NCBI GenBank assembly: GCA_003056425.1
Contig: PYVY01000003.1
Location: forward strand, 1-64,000
Reading direction: 5' to 3'
Source of the DNA: Alteromonas indica
GTDB taxonomy: Bacteria > Pseudomonadota > Gammaproteobacteria > Enterobacterales > Alteromonadaceae
Length of the DNA: 64,000 bases
Position 1 is the first letter of the stretch. The number at the start of each line of letters is the position of its first letter. Shown here one piece after another: positions 55,996 through 64,000 of the stretch. The notes under the pieces were generated by a model that saw nothing but the letters and a program-made list of their open reading frames with translations, did not search any database and had not been told where the DNA came from. Both the position numbers and the translations under genes were made by a program.

Positions 55996-57021
55996 TTAGT
56001 TAGCCGGGCGCTCGTCAGCCTTTTGCATGTCGCGATAAATGCCTATCGCCAGGTCGCCATCAGTATTGATACTGGCCCGGTACATTCCCGGCGTATTGAA
56101 CGGCATAGTAATATTGCCTCGTTTGTCCATGGCAATCACGCCACCGGTTCCTCCCGCCTCTTTTAGCTCGTCGATGACCGTTTGAGCGGCGCGGTTGATG
56201 CTAACCCCCTGGTACTTGACCCGAGCACAGATATCGGCCGCCACATTATAGCGAATAAAAAATTCACCATGGCCGGTACCCGATACCCCACAACTGTGAT
56301 TATCGGCATAGGTACCCGCGCCGATTACCGGCGAATCACCAATCCGGCCATAACGTTTTGCGGTCATCCCGCCGGTTGACGTACCCGCTACAATATTACC
56401 TTGAGCATCCAGTACTACGGCACCTACGGTGCCCATTTTTTCATTGCCTTGCTGGCCGCCATCGGCGCGCCCCGCCCGGGCCATTCGAGCTTTGGCGTCC
56501 TGTAGCGCCTCCAGCCGTCGGTGGGTATCAAAATAACTATTGTGCACCATTGCCAGGCCCTGCTCTTGCGCGAAGGCTTCGGCGCCAGATCCGGCTAACA
56601 TCACATGGGCAGATTTTTGCATTACCGTCAGTGCCGCTGCAATCGGACTTTTAATGGTTTTAACCCCGGCTACCGCCCCTGCCGCTAACGCACCCCCATG
56701 CATGATAGATGCGTCTAATTCATGGGTCTCGTCATAGGTATACACCGCCCCTACCCCAGCATTAAATAACGGCGAAGCTTCCAATACCTGGATGGCGGCC
56801 ACCACTGCGTCTTCACCCGGCTTGCCTGCTTTCAATAACGCATAGCCGGTATTAGCTGCTTCTTTGAGTTTCGCGGTATAAGCCTGTTCCTGCTCGGCGC
56901 TCATCTCCTTTTTCAAAATAGTGCCGGCGCCCCCGTGGATAACAATTGCCACCTCGGCGGCCACCACTGGTTGACATACGATTAGCGTAGCCAGCATTAA
57001 ACCCATCAGCGTTTTTTTCAT
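55996..57021 (-). CDS. iaaA: isoaspartyl peptidase/L-asparaginase (Ntn hydrolase)
   Basis: 341 residues with a signal peptide (about 1-21, ending VVAA). IHGGAGTI and the autocleavage site before Thr in KMGTVGAVVLDAQGN give the nucleophile of the mature beta-subunit. GTSTGGMTAKRYGRIGDSP and GTGHGEFFIR complete the plant-type asparaginase family. It removes isoaspartyl dipeptides and asparagine, here in the periplasm. It is transcribed away from sbcB. Confidence 0.93.
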   Translation of the reverse strand: MKKTLMGLMLATLIVCQPVVAAEVAIVIHGGAGTILKKEMSAEQEQAYTAKLKEAANTGYALLKAGKPGEDAVVAAIQVLEASPLFNAGVGAVYTYDETHELDASIMHGGALAAGAVAGVKTIKSPIAAALTVMQKSAHVMLAGSGAEAFAQEQGLAMVHNSYFDTHRRLEALQDAKARMARAGRADGGQQGNEKMGTVGAVVLDAQGNIVAGTSTGGMTAKRYGRIGDSPVIGAGTYADNHSCGVSGTGHGEFFIRYNVAADICARVKYQGVSINRAAQTVIDELKEAGGTGGVIAMDKRGNITMPFNTPGMYRASINTDGDLAIGIYRDMQKADERPAN

Positions 57022-57113
57022 TATTTGTCCTTATCAATATGAGGTGCCAAGGCCAACTCTGGCACAGCAGTAAAACCATGTCAGGTTAGCACGTTGTATG
57101 CCATGCGCAGGTT

Positions 57114-57142
57114 TTTACCTTTTTATAGAGTCGGTGTACACT
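57114..57142 (+). promoter_or_regulatory. possible sbcB promoter
   Basis: TTTACC (57114-57119), 17-bp spacer, TACACT (57137-57142), about 40 bases before the sbcB ATG. Confidence 0.35.
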
Positions 57143-57180
57143 GCAAGGCGATATTCACTTAACGGGTAACAAGACATCTT

Positions 57181-58611
57181 ATGACGACAGCGCCAAGCAT
57201 TTTGTGGCACGATTATGAAACCTTTGGCACCAGTCCGCAAAAAGATTTGCCTTGCCAGTTTGCCGCTATTCGCACCGATATGGATTTAAACATTATCGGT
57301 AAACCCGTCAATATTACCAGCCAGATTGCCAATGACTACTTACCCCAGCCTGGTGCATGCCTGGTAACGGGCATAACCCCGCAGCAAACCCTGCGTGATG
57401 GTATGACGGAAGCTGACTTCGCGCGCAAAATTGCTGAACACATGAGCCAGCCGAATACATGCGTGGCCGGTTATAACAGTATTCGTTTTGACGATGAAGT
57501 AAGCCGCCACTTATTTTACCGGAATTTTATCGACCCTTATGCCCGCGAGTGGCGAAATGGTAACAGCCGTTGGGATATTATAGATCTTGCGCGAGCCTGT
57601 TATGCTTTGCGGCCAGAAGGCATTGAGTGGCCGCTGCGTGACGACGGCTCGCCCAGTTTTAAGCTGGAACACCTTACAGCGGCCAACAACCTGGACCATG
57701 GCAAAGCCCACGACGCGCTGTCTGATGTGCATGCCACGATAGCCCTGGCCCGCTTAATTAAAGATAAACAGCCCAGGTTATTTGAGTATGCGTTTTCGCT
57801 GCGCGCCAAACAACACGTGCTTAAGCAGTTTGATTTTTCCCGCCCGTCGGTGGTGTTGCATATATCCTCCAAATTACCCGCCAGCCAGGGCTGTGCCACT
57901 TGGGTAATGCCCGTGGCCCAACATCCAACAAATGCCAACGCGATTATAGCAGTAGATTTGGCGCAGCCTGTGGCGGCGCTGTTGGAGCTATCAGCCGAGG
58001 AAATCCACCAACGGCTATACATGCGGCGCGCCGAATTAGGTGAGCTGTCACGCCCGGCCATTAAGTTAATTCACATTAACCGCTCACCGTTTGTGACAAC
58101 CGCCAAAGCCATGACCGAAGAAAATGCTGAGCGCCTGGGGTTACCCCGTGAAGCCTGTCTGGATAATTTCAAACTGCTGGCGGGCGCCAGTGATTTAGCG
58201 CAAAAACTGACTCAAGTCTATTTGCAGCCACAACCTGAACATCAGGACGACATTGACCACGCACTATACAGTGGTGGTTTTTTAACTGATGAAGAACGGC
58301 GCTGGTGCGAACAGGTGCAAATTACGGATCCCGAACAGCTGTCACTGCTGACTGAACAAACGCAGAATCAAAAGTTACGCAGTATGTTATTTCGTTATCG
58401 CGCGCGTAATTATCCGCATACCTTGTCTGAATCTGAAATGCAGCGCTGGCACGCCCATCGACAGGCCCGCCTGACTGAACCCGATTCAGCGGCCAGCATA
58501 ACTCTGGCGCCGTATCTGGAGCAGATCGAGCAGCTGGCACAGCAACCGGATATCGATGCTAATAAACAAGCCATTTTGCGCGCCCTGTATCAGTACGCCG
58601 AAAACCTTTGA
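57181..58611 (+). CDS. sbcB: exodeoxyribonuclease I
   Basis: 476 residues. The DEDDh exonuclease starts LWHDYETFGTSPQKDLPCQFA. GYNSIRFDDEV and HDALSDVHATIALARLI supply motifs II and III. SH3-like and helical C-terminal regions follow. ExoI degrades ssDNA 3' to 5' in recombination and mismatch repair. Length equals the E. coli enzyme (475). Confidence 0.96.
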   Translation: MTTAPSILWHDYETFGTSPQKDLPCQFAAIRTDMDLNIIGKPVNITSQIANDYLPQPGACLVTGITPQQTLRDGMTEADFARKIAEHMSQPNTCVAGYNSIRFDDEVSRHLFYRNFIDPYAREWRNGNSRWDIIDLARACYALRPEGIEWPLRDDGSPSFKLEHLTAANNLDHGKAHDALSDVHATIALARLIKDKQPRLFEYAFSLRAKQHVLKQFDFSRPSVVLHISSKLPASQGCATWVMPVAQHPTNANAIIAVDLAQPVAALLELSAEEIHQRLYMRRAELGELSRPAIKLIHINRSPFVTTAKAMTEENAERLGLPREACLDNFKLLAGASDLAQKLTQVYLQPQPEHQDDIDHALYSGGFLTDEERRWCEQVQITDPEQLSLLTEQTQNQKLRSMLFRYRARNYPHTLSESEMQRWHAHRQARLTEPDSAASITLAPYLEQIEQLAQQPDIDANKQAILRALYQYAENL

Positions 58612-58702
58612 CGGATAAAATAAAAACACTATAGAGTAAGTGCTAATATGGAGTACGGCGGCATGTTGCCGCTGCTATGGATTTGTCTGACTGGAAGTAG
58701 TA

Positions 58703-60358
58703 ATGATAGGCGTTTCTGTCAATCTTGATGATACCAAAAACTATCTTGATATGGTGCTGGATCCCAGCGCCTTCGAGCGCGAGCTGGATTCAAAAAGCTT
58801 ATGGAAGGAGCTAAACGAGGGCCAGTACAAAAGTCTTTATATCTCTCAAAATTCGCTTAAAAGCGCCTGTGATAAAGCTAACCACTATTTTAAAACCAAC
58901 GACCGCACGTTAGTTCAAGAGCGCATCGGCGAACGCCGTAATACCGAAGTGGAATTTAAAATCAGCAGCGATGGATTATCTGCTACTGCGATCCTCACTG
59001 CCCCCTACGGTGGACGTCTGCCTACAGCGCAAATACTCTACAATATGGCCGCCAACGCGGGGATTTGCCGAGGTTTGAGCCATAAACGGCTGGATGCATT
59101 GTTAGTGTCGCTATCCAGTGCTGCCCCAGGCACCATTATTGAAGGTGAAATTGCCCGAGGCATGCCGCCGAAAGACGGCCGTAATAGCCGCTTTATACCA
59201 TTGGTACCAAATGCGCTTGAGCGCGTGTTAAAGCCCCAGATCGATGACAACGACCGCGTTGATATGCGTAACCTGGGCGAAGTCATATGTGTGAAAACCC
59301 ATACCCCCGTTTTGCAACGTGTCGAACCATCAAATGGCCGTCATGGCTATGATGTGCGGGGGAATATTTTAAACGCCAAGCCTGGCCAATGGCTGGAGTT
59401 TTCTATGGGCAAAGGCACCGCCGTCAGCCACGATGATGCGAATCTTTTAGTGGCTGCATTATCGGGTATGCCTAAATACCGCGACCAGATAATGAACATT
59501 GACGATACCTTCATCTGTACCGGCGTGAATGTGGGCAGCGGCCACGTAAATTACGACGGCGCGGTGCTGGTTAACGGCGATGTTACTGAGAAAATGGAAA
59601 TCAAAGCGTCTGGTGATGTCACCATCAATGGTTTTGTTGAGTCGGCAGCTATTGAGGCCGGTGGTGATATTATTATTACCGAAGGGGCCATGGGTAAAAT
59701 GGACGAACGCACCGGCGAGTATTCGTGCAAGCTCAACGCCGCAGGCAGTATTCATGTACAACATGGCCAGGGCATCGATGTCCATTGCGCTGGCAATGTT
59801 ACTGTGGGTCGGCAGTTAGCCTATAGCCGTATTCAATGTGCTGGCTCAGTTACGGTGGGGCGAATAGACAACCCACAAGGCAATTTGTTTGCCTGCGAAA
59901 TTATTAGCCAGGGCCGGATAACTGCGGGCACTTTGGGTGCGGTATCTGGTAGCACCCTAAAAGTGGACTTTAGTCCCGGTTTTAGTAAATTGCTGGAACG
60001 AAAAGATATGCTTGATGAGCTGTTACGCCAATTGCGTGATAACAATGAGCGGCATAAAGAAAAACTTGAGCTGATCAAAGCAAAACTGCTTCCTGCTGAG
60101 CTAAGAAATAAAGTTGATGAAGCGGTGGAAATGTACAAAGGCGAAAGTGCCCTGCTCAACTGGCTCGAATTGAAGGCAATGGAAATGCGGGTACAAAAAC
60201 AGCAGTACCAGGAGGCCATTGGTTTGGTAGCCAATAAGCGGCTGTACAGCGGGGTATCAGTGAAGCTGAATAACCGAAACTGGCGCTCAGAGCGCGAATA
60301 CGACCGCAGCCGAATTCATTATGATAATCATCAATGGCATTTTGATCCTATTGTTTAA
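58703..60358 (+). CDS. FapA/DUF342 family protein
   Basis: 551 residues. The N-terminal region is family-specific (about 1-240). The right-handed parallel beta-helix is suggested by the short repeat rhythm from about 275 to 410 (VNGDVTEKMEIKASGDVTING and GSIHVQHGQGIDVHCAGNVT-type turns). A coiled coil at about 435-520 follows. Relatives in vibrios affect chemotaxis and motility through unclear means. ATG 58703. It ends 7 bp from the convergent hydroxylase-like gene. Confidence 0.85.
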   Translation: MIGVSVNLDDTKNYLDMVLDPSAFERELDSKSLWKELNEGQYKSLYISQNSLKSACDKANHYFKTNDRTLVQERIGERRNTEVEFKISSDGLSATAILTAPYGGRLPTAQILYNMAANAGICRGLSHKRLDALLVSLSSAAPGTIIEGEIARGMPPKDGRNSRFIPLVPNALERVLKPQIDDNDRVDMRNLGEVICVKTHTPVLQRVEPSNGRHGYDVRGNILNAKPGQWLEFSMGKGTAVSHDDANLLVAALSGMPKYRDQIMNIDDTFICTGVNVGSGHVNYDGAVLVNGDVTEKMEIKASGDVTINGFVESAAIEAGGDIIITEGAMGKMDERTGEYSCKLNAAGSIHVQHGQGIDVHCAGNVTVGRQLAYSRIQCAGSVTVGRIDNPQGNLFACEIISQGRITAGTLGAVSGSTLKVDFSPGFSKLLERKDMLDELLRQLRDNNERHKEKLELIKAKLLPAELRNKVDEAVEMYKGESALLNWLELKAMEMRVQKQQYQEAIGLVANKRLYSGVSVKLNNRNWRSEREYDRSRIHYDNHQWHFDPIV

Positions 60359-60365
60359 GCAGGCG

Positions 60366-61163
60366 CTAATCGCCCTTGCCGGAAAACGGCATTAGCAGTA
60401 ATTTTATCAGGCCACTATTAGCAACAGTGGCCGGATAGGCCTTTTGGCCGATTTGCAGCTTTTCGTCTGACAACGCCGCACGGGAACGAAAACTCTTAAA
60501 CAGCCGGTCCCACCATGACACACTAAACCCAAAGTTGCTGTTGGTTTCACGTGCTGCCTGACTATGGTGTATCCGGTGTAGGCGTTGGGTGATAATCAAC
60601 CAGCCCAGCTTATCGTCCAGCTTTTGCGGTAATCTGATATTGGCATGATTAAAAATGGCAAAGCCATTTAATGCCACCTCAAATAAAACTACCACCGCAG
60701 CAGGTATCCCTAGCGCGACCACTACAGCCACCTTAATAAATAAGCTCAAGGCAATTTCTACCGGGTGAAAGCGTAAACCGGTGGACGAGTCGATATGAGG
60801 GTCCGCGTGATGTACCTGATGCAGGCGCCATAGGACCGGAATTTGATGAAACAAGCGGTGTTGCCAGTAAATTGCCAGATCCAGGGCAAGTAACCCCATC
60901 ACAGCGCCCACCCAGCCCGGCCAGTTAACCTGATGCAACCACCCTATTGCATGACTCTCAGCCCATATTGCCGTGCCCGCTACGGTCACTGGTAATACAA
61001 TACGGCCTAAAATGGCCCCGCCCACCACCATGGCAAGATTAGCGCGCCATCTGACCCAGCGGGTTAACGGAGACTGCCGTGCAGGCCATACCATTTCAGC
61101 CAGCGCCATAATAGCAAATACCCCGGCAAATACGGCTAACCTTACCCACGCCTGAGATTCCAT
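60366..61163 (-). CDS. sterol desaturase/fatty acid hydroxylase superfamily membrane protein
   Basis: 265 residues, four or five TM helices. The di-iron histidine boxes are HRLFH (102-106), HQVHH (115-119) and HRIHH (196-200), with extra His in the loops. The superfamily includes alkane, fatty-acid, carotenoid and sterol hydroxylases, and this protein's substrate is unknown. Its ATG shares one base with the stop of the CDP-alcohol phosphotransferase gene (TGATG), so the two are translationally coupled. Confidence 0.88.
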   Translation of the reverse strand: MESQAWVRLAVFAGVFAIMALAEMVWPARQSPLTRWVRWRANLAMVVGGAILGRIVLPVTVAGTAIWAESHAIGWLHQVNWPGWVGAVMGLLALDLAIYWQHRLFHQIPVLWRLHQVHHADPHIDSSTGLRFHPVEIALSLFIKVAVVVALGIPAAVVVLFEVALNGFAIFNHANIRLPQKLDDKLGWLIITQRLHRIHHSQAARETNSNFGFSVSWWDRLFKSFRSRAALSDEKLQIGQKAYPATVANSGLIKLLLMPFSGKGD

Positions 61164-61801
61164 CAGCCTTCCTGCACGCTCATTTTTTCAGCTCTTTGCA
61201 GGGTTTTATATCCTCCTGCAATGCGGGTGATGATGGTAATGCTACACGCCCCGGCGAATATATACGCTAATTCAGTGAACCACTGAGGCCATAGGCAAAA
61301 GGCTATAAAAAAGGCAATAGTTTCGGCTCCCTCGGTCAGCCCTTGCATGTAGTAAAAGCTTTTGTTTTCAAATTGTGGCCGGTTGATCTGAAATTTTTCT
61401 GCGGCTATCGCAAACGCCAAAAAGCTACTTCCGGTACCAATAAAGCTGACTAACAGGACCATCGCAGGAACTGCCCACAGCGCTGGGTTCGCCAGGCCAA
61501 AGGCTAATGGGATACTGGCATAAAATAAAAAGTCCAGGGCAATATCCAGATAGCCGCCGGCGCTGGAGCTGCGTTTTTGGTAACGCGCCAACTCGCCATC
61601 CAGACCATCTATCACTCTATTCAACACTATAAACACTAACGCGGCGCTAAAATGCTCTGTAATAATCAGGGGAACCGCTATCAGCCCGATAGCAAAGCCA
61701 ATTACCGTGAGCCGGTCGGCGGTTGCACCGACTTTATCCAGGGTGTAAATCAGAGGCCGTAATAACGGCTTTATTACAGGAGTAATTAGCGCATCTAGCA
61801 T
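61163..61801 (-). CDS. ynjF: CDP-alcohol phosphatidyltransferase family protein (YnjF-like)
   Basis: 212 residues, about six TM helices. The full catalytic motif is D65-x2-D68-G69-x2-A72-R73-x8-G82-x3-D86-x3-D90. It transfers a phosphatidyl-type group from CDP-lipid to an alcohol or acts in the reverse substrate mode; the acceptor is unknown. E. coli places ynjF after ynjC-ynjD-ynjE. Here the gene follows the ABC ATPase, overlapping it by 7 bp, with no ynjE. Confidence 0.87.
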   Translation of the reverse strand: MLDALITPVIKPLLRPLIYTLDKVGATADRLTVIGFAIGLIAVPLIITEHFSAALVFIVLNRVIDGLDGELARYQKRSSSAGGYLDIALDFLFYASIPLAFGLANPALWAVPAMVLLVSFIGTGSSFLAFAIAAEKFQINRPQFENKSFYYMQGLTEGAETIAFFIAFCLWPQWFTELAYIFAGACSITIITRIAGGYKTLQRAEKMSVQEG

Positions 61802-62433
61802 GGTGTCACCTCTATAATTTTATCGCCCGTAGCAAGCGCATCCTGCTTATCGTGGGTAACCAGCAAGGCCGGCAGGCCGGCTTCCTGAATTTGGGTAAAT
61901 ACCCAGTCGCGCGTGGTTTGCCGGGTGCGACTGTCAAGTTTGCTAAAGGGTTCATCCAGCAGCAACGCAGCAGGTTTAGCCGCCAGCGTTCGAAGCAACG
62001 CGACCCGCGCCTGTTGACCGCCGGATAAGGTAGTCACTGGCCGGGCAGCCATATCGCTTAACCCCACCTGCTCAAGCATAGCCTGGGTCAGTTCGCGCCG
62101 TTGACCGCGATTACCCCGGGGCATACCGAAGGCAATATTTCCAGCCACATCCAGGTGTTCAAATAATAACGCGTCTTGGTAAAGTAAGCCGGTACGCCGC
62201 TGATAAGCAGGCATATGCGTGATATTCTGGCCATTTAACCAGATCGTACCTTCGCATGTCAGGCCGGCCGGTAATAGCCCGGCTATCGCGCCCAGCAGCG
62301 ACGACTTCCCGACCCCAGAAGGTCCCATAATAGTCACTATCTGACCTGCGTTTATACATGTAGAAAGACGAATTAAGGTCTGCTTCTGCTGCTGTACAAC
62401 AAGATTATCCAGAACCAGTGCTGCCTGAGTCAT
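61795..62433 (-). CDS. ynjD: ABC transporter ATP-binding protein (YnjD-like)
   Basis: 212 residues from ATG 62433 (frame open to 62490). Walker A GPSGVGKSS, signature LSGGQQARVALLR, Walker B ALLLDEPFSKLD, and switch His in LLVTHDKQDA. The short size and lack of a regulatory tail match YnjD. Its start overlaps the permease stop by 4 bases (ATGA), so the ATPase pairs with that permease. Confidence 0.9.
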   Translation of the reverse strand: MTQAALVLDNLVVQQQKQTLIRLSTCINAGQIVTIMGPSGVGKSSLLGAIAGLLPAGLTCEGTIWLNGQNITHMPAYQRRTGLLYQDALLFEHLDVAGNIAFGMPRGNRGQRRELTQAMLEQVGLSDMAARPVTTLSGGQQARVALLRTLAAKPAALLLDEPFSKLDSRTRQTTRDWVFTQIQEAGLPALLVTHDKQDALATGDKIIEVTPC

Positions 62434-64000
62434 TTTGCACCTGTGTGATGTCGTTGCGCCGGATTGAATAACACCCGGGGTAATAGCCACGCCAGCACGA
62501 AGCCAGCCAGCGGCAATAACATTTGCATAATGGCATATACCGCGGTAAGCCGGCGACTGCCCCCAGAGGCAGTGGCTACCGCTTCAGTTGTTAAGGTCGC
62601 AAGACGCCCCCCGCTGGCTAACAGGGTAGGTAAATACTGGCCAAAACTGATAGCAGCACCCAGTGCTGCTGCCACCATAACGGGGGCGAACAACATCGGC
62701 AATTTAACTTGTAAGAAGACCTGCCACGGCGAAGCGCCCAGGCTTGAGGCGACATTGATGAAACGTATATCCAACCTGCGATAGGCCACGGCTAACGACA
62801 AAAAAACGTAAGGCAATACATAAATAAGATGCGACACTACCGTAGGCAACCAGACATGGCCGGGTAGTAACCATTGGGTACACCATACCAAACCGTATAG
62901 GAAAGCCACGCCCGGTACAATTAACGGAATAAACAATACCTGATCTACCGTAAAATAACGGCGTTGGCGCCGCTGCGCCACTGACTCACCTTCCAAAAAT
63001 AACAGTACCAGTACCACGGCGATAGGTGTAGCTAAACCAGCCAGCCACACCGTATTCGCCAGCGGGTCTGCTAAAGCTTGCGCTGCCGTATGCCAATGCT
63101 GCACGGTAACACTGCCCGGCAGTAGTTGCGGGTAAGGCCAGTAACCCGCCACGGACCAACTCAGCAAACTCACTAAAAATACGCTAATCATTAGTGCCAT
63201 CACGCTGGCGGTAAGCCATGCACAAAACGCGATCAGACGTGCGCCATCGCCGCGGGCTCCATTTACCACTAAACCGGTAAAAAATAGTTTTGCCACCCGC
63301 TCGGCAAGCAACCATAAGCCCACCGCCCCGGCGGTAACCAACAGCTGCAAGCAGGCTGCTGCGCTGGCCAGTAGGCGCATAGACAAATCAATATGATTAA
63401 ACCATTGTAAAATAGCCACCGCCAGCGTGGGTGGATTCTGCGGGCCTAACAGTAAAGGAATTTCCACACTGGCACTGGCATAGGCTAAGACCGCTATAAT
63501 GGGCAACTTTAGCTGGCTGTAAACCACGGGAAAGACAGCATAGATAAAGGCTGTCTGCCGCTGGTAGCCTAAACTTTGTGCCACGGCAAACTGAGCCGCC
63601 AGGCGTGCCTTCAAATGCGGTTGCGACAATACGCCCAGCGCCATCAGTAATATAAACGGCAGCTCTTTAACAGCCAGCGCTAGAATAATGGCCACGCCCT
63701 GCGAGTCGTATAATAACGAGGATTGCGGGGGCAGCTGCCAGCTCTCGGTTACGCTGGCTATCAGCCTGGCCACCCAACCTGTGGGGGCCAGCACAAAACC
63801 AATCCCAATGGCCGTGGCGGCGTGAGGTATAGCCAACACCGGGCTCAAGCCATGCTGAATGATCTGTAATGCCGGTCGCTGATAAAACTGGGCCAGTAAG
63901 GCTATCGTACAAAGTAACGCGATAACGGTGGCGCTGATGCTGGTAAACAACGCCAACAGCACCATTTTGGGTAATCCTTCTACCGCCAACAAGCGATGTA
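62430..64000 (-). CDS. ynjC: ABC transporter permease, tandem-domain (YnjC-like), partial
   Basis: The frame stays open through the right edge, so the 5' end probably lies outside the window. A TTG at 63992 and an ATG at 63965 (with AAGGA upstream) are in-frame alternatives. At least 511 residues with two BPD-type permease modules. Each has an EAA-like loop: AVAQSLGYQRQTAFIYAVFP around 145-165 and VASSLGASPWQVFLQVKLP around 415-435. Fused two-module permeases occur in iron (FbpB), thiamine and YnjC importers. No binding-protein gene is in view; ynjB would be expected just beyond the edge. Confidence 0.85.
   Translation of the reverse strand, partial: HRLLAVEGLPKMVLLALFTSISATVIALLCTIALLAQFYQRPALQIIQHGLSPVLAIPHAATAIGIGFVLAPTGWVARLIASVTESWQLPPQSSLLYDSQGVAIILALAVKELPFILLMALGVLSQPHLKARLAAQFAVAQSLGYQRQTAFIYAVFPVVYSQLKLPIIAVLAYASASVEIPLLLGPQNPPTLAVAILQWFNHIDLSMRLLASAAACLQLLVTAGAVGLWLLAERVAKLFFTGLVVNGARGDGARLIAFCAWLTASVMALMISVFLVSLLSWSVAGYWPYPQLLPGSVTVQHWHTAAQALADPLANTVWLAGLATPIAVVLVLLFLEGESVAQRRQRRYFTVDQVLFIPLIVPGVAFLYGLVWCTQWLLPGHVWLPTVVSHLIYVLPYVFLSLAVAYRRLDIRFINVASSLGASPWQVFLQVKLPMLFAPVMVAAALGAAISFGQYLPTLLASGGRLATLTTEAVATASGGSRRLTAVYAIMQMLLPLAGFVLAWLLPRVLFNPAQRHHTGAK

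Noticed and set aside
57600-58061. 153-codon antisense frame in sbcB
   Set aside because: Shadow of the exonuclease gene; no coding signature of its own.

Overview
The window is chromosomal DNA of a marine-type gammaproteobacterium, most likely of the Alteromonadales (Alteromonas/Salinimonas-like). The basis is the proteobacterial yceD-rpmF-plsX-fabHDG-acpP-fabF-pabC-mltG-tmk-holB-ycfH order, a TIGR03503-family protein beside dnaQ/rnhA, a TonB receptor next to a beta-propeller phytase, and many TonB/porin/symporter-type nutrient genes. The genus is inference; no 16S rRNA is present. Gene density is high. Apart from one IS edge, no phage or CRISPR is seen.

Layout. 1-1130: the window opens in the last 30 codons of an IS30-family transposase and the right end of that IS. 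A small basic ORF follows, then about 830 bp without genes that carries inverted repeats and an IS-end-like relic. 1130-12170 (minus strand): fatty-acid/phospholipid and replication block, in transcription order yceD, rpmF, plsX, fabH, fabD, fabG, acpP, fabF, pabC, mltG, tmk, holB, ycfH and a PNPOx-like protein. 12339-18738: maf, a HAD phosphatase, rluC, and divergent rne with a long leader. 18784-25888: a kinase-like protein, a LysR/class II aldolase/BASS transporter module, a YaiI-family protein, a periplasmic binding protein with a porin, and a small membrane protein. 25928-36640: a yaiL-like gene, topA, astB, an Ig-like repeat lipoprotein, a dicarboxylate/amino acid symporter, and lolD with a single lol permease. 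36737-37133: four tandem tRNA-Asp genes with a strong promoter. 37468-48077: TIGR03503 protein, dnaQ, rnhA, an AraC/GyrI-type regulator, a quinone oxidoreductase, rlmI, a PilZ protein, hrpA. 48190-55834: an AraC regulator with a degenerate GGDEF protein, a TonB receptor with a tandem phytase, and a CBS protein. 55996-64000: isoaspartyl peptidase, sbcB, a FapA/DUF342 protein, and a ynjC-ynjD-ynjF-hydroxylase operon running off the right edge.

How genes work together. plsX to acpP and fabF form the type II fatty-acid synthase and the acyl-phosphate entry to phospholipids. lolD and its permease export lipoproteins. The TonB receptor and phytase form an apparent phytate-phosphorus scavenging pair. 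The ynjCDF-like genes plus a histidine-box membrane hydroxylase form an uncharacterised membrane-lipid/transport operon, which I regard as the best candidate for an undescribed system here. Several translation starts are non-ATG (TTG for ycfH, plsX, fabH, hrpA; GTG for fabF, rnhA, yaiI).
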